Source of the DNA: Acidobacteriaceae bacterium
GTDB lineage: Bacteria > Acidobacteriota > Terriglobia > Terriglobales > Acidobacteriaceae
Assembly: GCA_030040115.1 (NCBI GenBank)
Contig: JASHUH010000394.1
Coordinates: forward strand, 1 to 6,422
DNA length: 6,422 bases
Direction of reading: 5' to 3'
In this document: piece after piece, positions 1 to 5,754 of the stretch
Position numbering within the stretch: the stretch's first letter is position 1
Layout: every line of letters starts with the position of its first letter
The notes under the pieces: generated by a model
Told to the model about the DNA's origin: nothing
Databases searched by the model: none
The model's input: the letters and a program-made list of their open reading frames with translations, nothing else
Position numbers and translations under genes: made by a program

Positions 1-1623
1 ATCCGTTTCGCGCCTTCATGCACAGATCATCCAACAAGGCGGCGGTTTGAAATCGCCGACTGCGGGAGCAAGCACGGCACTTTTGTCAACGGTAAGCTGC
101 TGGAGGGGCCGCATCGCCTCAGGCAAACGGATTCGATTCACTTCGGTTCCACCAGTGGACCCCACATGGTCTTCCACCACCGCCAGGGCGACTCCTCCTC
201 ATCGCTCCGGCAGCTTCTACAGCAAATGCCCCATACGGCGGACTCGAGCTCCAGTCTGGAAAAGCTTCGCTGGTTCGTGGAATCGGCGCGGCGGCTTAAC
301 TCCACGGCCGCGCTCGATCAGATTCTGCCGGCGCTGCTTGAGTCAACCCTGCAGCTTACCAAAGCCGAGCGAGCTTACGCGTTTCTATGCGACAACGAGG
401 GAGAACCGAAGCTTGCGCTCGGGCGCGGAAGTGGGGGCGAATATCTCACCGACGAAGCCACCATCTCGCATCATGCGATTGCCCAGTCCGTGGACGCCTC
501 CAGCGACTTCATCGTCACCGACACGCTTGAACTGGCCGAGCGTCGTTCCGAAAGCATTGTCGCGCACAATATCCGCTCGGTCATCTGCCTTCCGCTTCGT
601 CGCCTCCGCGAGCTCTCAACCGGCCGGCAGCGCGAAATTCTGGGAGTTCTCTACCTCGACAGCAGAGTGTCGGTGAACACCCTTTCGGAGATCGATCACG
701 ATTTGCTCAGGGCGATAGCCGCGGACGCGGCGGCTCTGATTGACAACGCCCAGTTGGCGGTCGCCGAGGAGAATGAGCGCCATTACCGCGAAGAGCTCGC
801 TATCGCAGCCCAGATCCAGCGCAGCCTCATGGCCATCCGGTTGCCCGTGCTGGCCTACGCGGTTGTCGCCGCGCGCTATTGCCCCTGCAGCGAAGTTGGC
901 GGCGACTTCTACGACGTCTATGTGGGCCCCGAATCCATTTCCATTGTCGTGGCGGATGTCTCCGGAAAGGGGATCTCGGCCGCCCTCCTCGCCTCCACCC
1001 TACAGGGCATGATTTACACGCAGTTTGCGGCGGGCCAGCCCCTGGCCGTGATTCCCGGAGTCATCAATCGCTATCTGCGCGACAAGGAGATCGACAAGTA
1101 CGCAACCATGTCGCTCCTCAGGCTGAGTTCGACGGGAATGCTCGAATTCATCAATTGCGGGCATATCCCGCCGGTTGTGGTAGGCGAGGGCCGCCTCTGG
1201 CGCCTGCCGGAAAATAATCTGCCCGCCGGCCTCCACCCCGCCGCAACGTATCAGAGCTCGGCCGTCCAGCTCCAGCCGGGCACGCGCATCGTGCTGGTCA
1301 CCGACGGCATCACCGAGACCCGCGGCGCCAATGGCGAGTTTTTCGATGAGGACCGTCTCGAAGCCGCGATTCTCAAGGGCGCCAATCCCGATTCCATTCT
1401 GGAAGCAGTCGAGGCCTTCTCCGGGTCTCCGGCAGCGGAAGACGATTGCACCGTTGTGGAGATTGTCTATACCGGCGGGATGCGAACCGGTGGCGGGCTG
1501 GCCAGTCGATACCCGAAGAACTGCCCGAACGGCCGGTTCATCTCGGGATGGCTGAGGGAAGATCTGCAGCTTGCAATCAGGCTGGCCTGTGCGGGAAATG
1601 TGACCACACGCAGGGCAAATTGA
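1..1623 (+). CDS. FHA-GAF-SpoIIE family protein phosphatase (PP2C type), 5'-truncated and apparently frameshifted
   Basis: Predicted Ser/Thr protein phosphatase of the RsbU/SpoIIE branch of PP2C, metal dependent and cytosolic. Seen in order: the C-terminal half of an FHA domain (nt 2 to about 170), with SVSRLHAQI in frame 2 and then FEIADCGSKHGTFVNG in frame 1; a GAF-like domain (about nt 270-765); a helical linker containing AAQIQRSLM; and a SpoIIE phosphatase domain (about nt 790-1470). Phosphatase motifs present are VGGDFYD (895-915), DVSGKG (955-972), NCGHIPP (1153-1173), TDGITE (1300-1317) and DDCTVVEI (1441-1464), so the acidic metal ligands are kept. FHA domains bind phosphothreonine, and GAF domains bind small ligands or mediate dimerisation. 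The downstream kinase gene starts 10 bases after the stop, which suggests an operon and a shared circuit. About 47 residues after the catalytic core have no recognisable motif. The start lies before the window. A one-base frame change near 46 means the gene may be broken or mis-sequenced. The phosphatase assignment is firm; the substrate is unknown. Confidence 0.88.
   Translation: MRFAPSCTDHPTRRRFEIADCGSKHGTFVNGKLLEGPHRLRQTDSIHFGSTSGPHMVFHHRQGDSSSSLRQLLQQMPHTADSSSSLEKLRWFVESARRLNSTAALDQILPALLESTLQLTKAERAYAFLCDNEGEPKLALGRGSGGEYLTDEATISHHAIAQSVDASSDFIVTDTLELAERRSESIVAHNIRSVICLPLRRLRELSTGRQREILGVLYLDSRVSVNTLSEIDHDLLRAIAADAAALIDNAQLAVAEENERHYREELAIAAQIQRSLMAIRLPVLAYAVVAARYCPCSEVGGDFYDVYVGPESISIVVADVSGKGISAALLASTLQGMIYTQFAAGQPLAVIPGVINRYLRDKEIDKYATMSLLRLSSTGMLEFINCGHIPPVVVGEGRLWRLPENNLPAGLHPAATYQSSAVQLQPGTRIVLVTDGITETRGANGEFFDEDRLEAAILKGANPDSILEAVEAFSGSPAAEDDCTVVEIVYTGGMRTGGGLASRYPKNCPNGRFISGWLREDLQLAIRLACAGNVTTRRAN
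44..51 (+). other. Apparent -1 frameshift inside the FHA domain
   Basis: The FHA signature SxSRxHA is encoded in frame 2 (nt 2-28) and continues as QQGGG to about nt 46. The rest of the same domain (FEIADCGSKHGTFVNG and onward) is in frame 1 from nt 46. Reading both as one protein requires one extra base. A fourth T in the TTT run at 46-48 gives a seamless GGGFEIAD. The cause may be a sequencing or assembly error, a real mutation, or, less likely, recoding; no classical slippery heptamer is visible. Confidence 0.8.
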
Positions 1624-1633
1624 AGCTGGTTGT

Positions 1634-4108
1634 ATGCTAAGGGACATGACGGCATTACCAGCGGACCGCGGCGCGGGGATGGTCCCAATCCCGGTGGATC
1701 GCGGGGAAGGGGTGACGTTTCCAGCATATTCGGCGGGCGAGTCCGAGTCCGGCGCAAACCTGCTGGCTACAACTGGGCCTGGCGAGGATGCAGCCGCGGA
1801 ACCGTGGGACGGCGAAGGCAAGGGCGTGGAACGCGGAATGGAAACAGACTCGCTGGTCGTCGGAGCGCTCTTGGGGCCGTACCGGATCGAAGCGCGGATC
1901 GGCGCCGGGGGAATGGGGGTGGTGTACCGGGCGCGTGACATGCGACTGGATCGTAAAGTGGCGATCAAAGCCATCCACCCCAAGGCGTCCAATCCGGCGC
2001 TGAAGTCTGTTCTTATGCGCGAGGCGCGGCTGGCGTCGTCGCTCAATCACCCGGGAATCGTAACGATTTACGACGTGCTGTTCGAAGGAAGCACGACCTA
2101 CATCGTCATGGAATACGTGCAGGGCGCTTCGCTGCAGGAATTGATTCCGCAAGACGGGATGGCGACGGAGCGCGCATTGGCGATTGCGGCCGCGATCGGC
2201 GAAGCCCTGGGCGCGGCGCACGCGGCCGGGATCGTGCATCGGGATTTGAAGCCGGCCAATATCCTGGTGCGGGATGACGGCCAGATCAAGATTCTGGATT
2301 TCGGACTGGCGAAGATCTTCCAGGATTATTCTCCGCACGCCGAAACACGGCAGCCGAGCATGTTCGCAGGCGCCACAGTGGGCACAATCGGCTACATGGC
2401 GCCGGAACAGGCGTGCGCCGAGGACGTGGACGACCGGGCCGATATCTTTTCCTTGGGAGTGATTCTCTGCCAGTTGCTCACGGGCCGAATGCCGTTTCAG
2501 GCGGCGAATATGGCGGCGCTGCTGCACGCGGTTCAGACGGCGGAGCCGCTATCGCTGCGGACCATGAAGGCCGGGATCCCCGCCGGGCTGGACGGAGTGG
2601 TAAGGCGCGCTCTTGCTAAGAGGCCTGCGGAGCGGTTCCAAAGCGTGCGCGAGATGCTCAAGGCTATCGAGAATGCGGTGGGAGGATCGGCCGCCGGGTT
2701 CGCTGCGGCGGAGGCGCCTACCCTGGCCGTGCTTCCGCTGGACAATTTGAGTCCGGAGGCGGAGAACGAGTACATTTGCGACGGATTGGCCGAGGAACTG
2801 ATCAACGGGCTGACGCAGATTGCGGGATTGCGGGTGGTGTCGCGAAGTTCAACGTTCCAGTTCAGGCGAACCAAGCCGGATGTGCGGGAGATTGGCGCGC
2901 GGCTAGGCGCCGGCATGCTGGTTCAGGGAAGCCTGCGGCGGTCAGGCGAACACCTGCGGCTGACCGTGCAATTGAGCGAAACAAGCGATGGGATCCAGAT
3001 GTGGTCGCATCGTTTCGACGCCCGCGTGCAAGATCTGTTCCAGCTCCAGGACGAGCTGACGGAGGCGGTGCTCGAAAGGCTGCGCGAGCAATTGGGAGCG
3101 CGGTTCCCGGGGCTGGGAGCGGCCAACCATGCCGCGCCGGCGCGGGAGGCGTACGATCTCTACCTGCAGGCGCGATTCGCGCTCAACCGGGAGACTCCAG
3201 GGGACTTCAGGCGGGCGCTGGAACTGTTTGAGCGCTCCGTCGCCGCCGATGCCAACTTTGTGCCGGCGCTCCTGGGGATCGCCGAGTCGCACCTCCGGCT
3301 GGATTGGTACGGGCTGGAGCCGGCAGTGAATGCATCGCCCAGGGTGAAGTCGGCTCTGGAGCAGGCGCTGCGGTTGCAACCGGACTCGGTAGCGGGACTT
3401 TGCAACCTGGCTCTGTTGCAGGCTGGTTGGGACTGGGATTGGGCGGCGGCGGGCCGCACCTTTGAGCGCGCGCTGGCGGCGGGAAGCGGGCTGGCGGCGG
3501 TTCACTTCCATTATGGGTTGGATTACCTGACCCCGCAGGGAAAACTGGAAGAGGCGCTGCAGGCGCTGCGGCGGGCATTGCAACTCGATCCGCTCTCACC
3601 GATCGTTCACACCGCGGTGGGGGGATGCCTTTACCGGATGCGGCGATGGAGCGACGCGGCGGAGGTGCTGCGGCGGACATTGCAGGCCAACCCGGATTTC
3701 GGGCACGCGCACTGGTCGCTGGGCCGCGCGCTGCTGGAGCAGGATGGCCACGAGGAGGCCCTGCAGCATTTTGAAGACGCAGCCAGAATCATGGGCGCCA
3801 TTCCGGCGGCGCTGGGTGAGCTTGGCTACTGCTATGCGCGCATGGGCCAGCGCAACCGGGCTCGCGGGATGGTCCAAGAGCTGGAGCGGCTGGCGGGACA
3901 GGATGGAGTTTCGCCACTGAGCGCTGCTCTGGTGTATGCGGGTTTGGGCGAGAAAGGCGCGGCGATGGCGCGCCTCGAGGAGGCGCTGCAACGGCGGATC
4001 CGGCAACTGGTCTGGATCAATGCCGATCCGCGGTTCGACGTGCTGCGCGGCGAACCGGCGTTCGCGCGGCTGATTGACGGTTTGGGGCTATCTCCCCTGT
4101 CGGAGTGA
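1634..4108 (+). CDS. Serine/threonine protein kinase with TolB-like region and TPR repeats
   Basis: Phosphorylates Ser/Thr on proteins and is probably also a scaffold. Residue numbers are from the ATG at 1634 (824 aa). The PknB-like kinase domain (about 83-349) has the glycine loop GAGGMG (90-95), lysine K112 in VAIK, E130 in helix C, HRDLKPAN (202-209, catalytic D204), DFG (222-224), a GTIGYMAPEQ activation segment (250-259, with T248 and T251 as likely phosphosites) and D270. It is therefore an RD-type, apparently active kinase. Residues about 362-488 resemble the TolB-N/adenylate-cyclase-associated region (AVLPLDNLS, DGLAEELI, VVSRSS, QGSLRR, LTVQL, MWSHRFD). Residues about 503-790 form TPR-like helix pairs, and the end reads NADPRFDVLRGEPAF, a familiar finish in such proteins. 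I see no signal peptide and no membrane helix between kinase and TolB-like parts, so it is probably soluble. It lies 10 bases after the phosphatase stop. The start is uncertain: 1646, 1679 and 1838 are alternative in-frame ATGs, and residues 1-68 look low in complexity. Kinase call certain; role unknown. Confidence 0.95.
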   Translation: MLRDMTALPADRGAGMVPIPVDRGEGVTFPAYSAGESESGANLLATTGPGEDAAAEPWDGEGKGVERGMETDSLVVGALLGPYRIEARIGAGGMGVVYRARDMRLDRKVAIKAIHPKASNPALKSVLMREARLASSLNHPGIVTIYDVLFEGSTTYIVMEYVQGASLQELIPQDGMATERALAIAAAIGEALGAAHAAGIVHRDLKPANILVRDDGQIKILDFGLAKIFQDYSPHAETRQPSMFAGATVGTIGYMAPEQACAEDVDDRADIFSLGVILCQLLTGRMPFQAANMAALLHAVQTAEPLSLRTMKAGIPAGLDGVVRRALAKRPAERFQSVREMLKAIENAVGGSAAGFAAAEAPTLAVLPLDNLSPEAENEYICDGLAEELINGLTQIAGLRVVSRSSTFQFRRTKPDVREIGARLGAGMLVQGSLRRSGEHLRLTVQLSETSDGIQMWSHRFDARVQDLFQLQDELTEAVLERLREQLGARFPGLGAANHAAPAREAYDLYLQARFALNRETPGDFRRALELFERSVAADANFVPALLGIAESHLRLDWYGLEPAVNASPRVKSALEQALRLQPDSVAGLCNLALLQAGWDWDWAAAGRTFERALAAGSGLAAVHFHYGLDYLTPQGKLEEALQALRRALQLDPLSPIVHTAVGGCLYRMRRWSDAAEVLRRTLQANPDFGHAHWSLGRALLEQDGHEEALQHFEDAARIMGAIPAALGELGYCYARMGQRNRARGMVQELERLAGQDGVSPLSAALVYAGLGEKGAAMARLEEALQRRIRQLVWINADPRFDVLRGEPAFARLIDGLGLSPLSE

Positions 4109-4132
4109 TGGCGCGAATCTGCCGATTTCGAG

Positions 4133-4152
4133 CCGGGGAATCCGCCTCCCGG
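4133..4152. repeat. Small inverted repeat downstream of the kinase gene
   Basis: CCGGG (4133-4137) and CCCGG (4148-4152) can form a 5-bp stem around a 10-base loop, 24 bases after the kinase stop. No T run follows, so it is a weak candidate for a transcription terminator. A further palindrome, TCGGGTCCCGA, lies at 4169-4179. Both may be chance in GC-rich DNA. Confidence 0.25.
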
Positions 4153-4259
4153 TCCAACAACTCTGTGTTCGGGTCCCGAGCCGCAGGGATGCCCACCATC
4201 CTTCCGAATTGCGACTCATCCAGCTTGGCGAACATGTCCGGTGTCGATGCGCCGGCTGC

Positions 4260-4284
4260 AAAGCGAGAGGCCCCCCTCGCTTTT
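4260..4284. terminator. Bidirectional terminator-like hairpin between convergent genes
   Basis: AAAGCGAG (4260-4267) pairs perfectly with CTCGCTTT (4276-4283) around an 8-base loop, giving an 8-bp stem. The second arm runs into TTTT (4281-4284) on the + strand, and on the - strand the stem ends in TTT. It begins 14 bases beyond the ackA stop on the - strand and 151 bases past the kinase stop on the + strand. This is the place expected for a shared intrinsic terminator. The T tract is short, so efficiency is uncertain. Confidence 0.6.
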
Positions 4285-4297
4285 GAGAGCATCAAAC

Positions 4298-5557
4298 TCA
4301 ACACGCTGCGCCGGCACGCGCCTTCTCCAGCACCCGGCAGCACTCGTGCGCTATTTGGAGCGATTCTTCAACGGGAATCACGTAGGCGTCGATGCGCGAG
4401 TCGTCGGTAGAGAGTCGGCCTTCGCGGTCGATGACGAATTGGTTTCTTTCCGCGTCCAGTTGCAGCCCACACCAGCTCAAGCCCTCGCAAACGCGCTGCC
4501 GAATCAGGGGAGTGTTTTCGCCGATGCCGCCGCCAAATACGATGGCGTGGGCTCCGCCGAGAACGGCCAGATAGGAGCCCACGGCCTTGCGGATGCGATA
4601 GGAAAACATCTCCATGGCCAGGCGCACGCGCTCGTCCGTGGCGTAATCGCGCATCAGCACCCGGGTGTCGAGCGATTTGCCGGAAACGCCGAGCAGGCCC
4701 GACTGCTTTTCGAGGATGCGCATGACCTCGTCGATGTCGATTTGCTCGACATGGGCCAGGAAGGCGGGCAGGGAGGGGTCCACGTCGCCGCAGCGAGAGC
4801 CCATCATCAGCCCTTCGAGGGGCGTGAGGCCCATGGTGGTGTCGACGGATCGGCCGTTGGCAATGGCCGCCGCCGAGCATCCGCTTTCAAGGTGCAGCGT
4901 GACCAGATGCAACTCGGCGGGACTGCGCCCGGTAATTTGCGCGTAGCGTTCCATCAGGTAGCGATGCGAGAGGCCATGGAAGCCGTAACGGCGAATACTA
5001 TGACGGCGCGAGAGTTGGAGCGGAATGGCGTAGAGGCCGGCGGCAGCGGCGATGGTGCGGTGAAAGGAGGTGTCGAAGGCAGCGAAAATCGGCGCGCCCG
5101 CAAGCCGCCGGCGCAGCGAGGCGAGGACATCGAGAGAGCGGCGATTGTGCAGCGGGGCCCATTGGGCGAGTTCCGCAATTTCCCGCTCGACTTCCAGTGT
5201 GAGCTCGACGGGCTGAGTGAAACGCGGGCCGCCGTGCACCACGCGAATGCCGGCGCATTCGATGCCGTCCAGCAGCGATTCGTTCGCATCCTGGCTCGCA
5301 TCCTGGCTCGCATCTTGGCGCTGCGCCAGCCACTTAAGGATGGAAGCGGCGGCCTGGCCAAAATCGCGCGCCTCAATCGGCTCGCTGCTCGCGATCTTTT
5401 TGCCCTGATAGAGGGAGAGCTTGGGCTCAGAGCCGATTCCCTCGCAAATCACCTCGATGAGTTTATGGCCGTCGGCGGCGGTTTGCTGGGCAGAATGACA
5501 GCGCACCACGCCGGCCTTGAGCGAGTTGCTGCCGGGATTGAAAACGAGAATCTTCAC
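4298..5557 (-). CDS. ackA: Acetate kinase (acetate/propionate kinase family)
   Basis: Cytosolic enzyme interconverting acetyl phosphate + ADP with acetate + ATP. The 419 aa (family usually about 400) begin VKILVFNPGSNSLK, where N7, S10, S12 and K14 match the first ASKHA phosphate motif. Other landmarks: RVVHGG (R105), FDTSFH (D162), RRYGFHGLSH (H194), TPLEGLMMGSRCGDVDP (R255), GGGIGENTPLIR (344-354) and VEES near the end (E397/E398). Counterparts of the known catalytic Asn, Arg, Asp, His and Glu residues are therefore present. Variant positions are NPGSNS in place of the usual N-(C/A)-G-S-S-S, and HLESGCS in place of HLGNGAS. A QDAS-type four-residue repeat sits at about residues 81-92. GTG is chosen as start because the family motif begins there and GGAGAA lies 8 bases upstream; the frame is open a further 108 codons upstream into the neighbouring gene, but that part has no family resemblance. 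It follows a TPP-enzyme gene on the same strand, 197 bases away. A propionate or butyrate preference cannot be excluded. Confidence 0.95.
   Translation of the reverse strand: MKILVFNPGSNSLKAGVVRCHSAQQTAADGHKLIEVICEGIGSEPKLSLYQGKKIASSEPIEARDFGQAAASILKWLAQRQDASQDASQDANESLLDGIECAGIRVVHGGPRFTQPVELTLEVEREIAELAQWAPLHNRRSLDVLASLRRRLAGAPIFAAFDTSFHRTIAAAAGLYAIPLQLSRRHSIRRYGFHGLSHRYLMERYAQITGRSPAELHLVTLHLESGCSAAAIANGRSVDTTMGLTPLEGLMMGSRCGDVDPSLPAFLAHVEQIDIDEVMRILEKQSGLLGVSGKSLDTRVLMRDYATDERVRLAMEMFSYRIRKAVGSYLAVLGGAHAIVFGGGIGENTPLIRQRVCEGLSWCGLQLDAERNQFVIDREGRLSTDDSRIDAYVIPVEESLQIAHECCRVLEKARAGAAC
5286..5321 (-). repeat. 12-bp tandem repeat inside ackA (3 copies)
   Basis: On the + strand GCATCCTGGCTC occurs at 5286-5297 and 5298-5309 exactly, and at 5310-5321 with two mismatches. 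Read on the coding strand it encodes repeated Gln-Asp-Ala-Ser units, the last ending in Asn. The period is a multiple of three, so copy changes keep the frame. It lies just before the RVVHGG motif, in a surface stretch likely to tolerate length change. Confidence 0.9.
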
Positions 5558-5565
5558 GCGCTCAC

Positions 5566-5571
5566 TTCTCC
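5566..5571 (-). promoter_or_regulatory. Ribosome binding site of ackA
   Basis: GGAGAA on the - strand, with 8 bases between it and the GTG at 5557. It supports the GTG over the in-frame ATGs at 5581 and 5575, which lack a Shine-Dalgarno sequence; the ATG at 5575 lies immediately upstream of this site. Confidence 0.65.
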
Positions 5572-5575
5572 GCAT

Positions 5576-5623
5576 GCGCATTCGGTGTGCGCCGGCGCGC
5601 ATTGGGTGGGATGCCGCACCCAA
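5576..5623. repeat. Cluster of short direct and inverted repeats upstream of ackA
   Basis: Direct repeat: GCGCATTCGGTG (5576-5587) and GCGCATTGGGTG (5597-5608), one mismatch. Inverted repeats: TGCGC (5588-5592) with GCGCA (5597-5601), loop 4; and TTGGGTG (5602-5608) with CACCCAA (5617-5623), loop 8. The two hairpins abut exactly. This may be a REP-like interspersed element or structure in the leader of ackA. No transposase is near. Confidence 0.55.
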
Positions 5624-5687
5624 CGAGCGCGATGCCCCTTGCGAGAAGCGACGCGGCGAGAGCGGGGCCAACGTTGGAGCGATGGAA

Positions 5688-5718
5688 TTCGCGAAGCGAA
5701 AAGCGGAGAGAAAAGCGG
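5688..5718. repeat. Hairpin plus 12-base-spaced direct repeat in the ackA upstream spacer
   Basis: TTCGC-GAA-GCGAA (5688-5700) is a perfect 5-bp hairpin with a 3-base loop. GAAAAGCGG occurs at 5698-5706 and again at 5710-5718, a spacing of 12 bases (about one helical turn). Paired sites one turn apart could be an operator, but no regulator is known here. I found no convincing -35/-10 promoter in the 5558-5754 spacer. Confidence 0.4.
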
Positions 5719-5754
5719 CGCAACTTTGGCGAACCGCGCGGTGGTTTTTGCCGT

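Noticed and set aside
47..676. 209-codon frame-2 reading as a separate protein
   Set aside because: Only its first part (nt 2-46, extending to the window edge) carries FHA motifs; after 46 the conserved sequence continues in frame 1, so the remainder is a shadow.
1446..1640. Frame with CGKC and further cysteines suggesting a small zinc-binding protein
   Set aside because: It overlaps the phosphatase in another frame, has only one CxxC near its end and no supporting start signal.
1000..2046. 348-codon open frame on the - strand over the phosphatase/kinase junction
   Set aside because: Mirror frame of two genes with clear catalytic motifs; its composition (Ser, Arg, Pro, Ala rich) is typical of a shadow.
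5732..5749. Palindrome ACCGCGCGGT followed by GGTTTTT as a terminator
   Set aside because: The T run lies on the + strand, where no gene ends; on the - strand, the direction of the TPP gene, no T run follows the stem.
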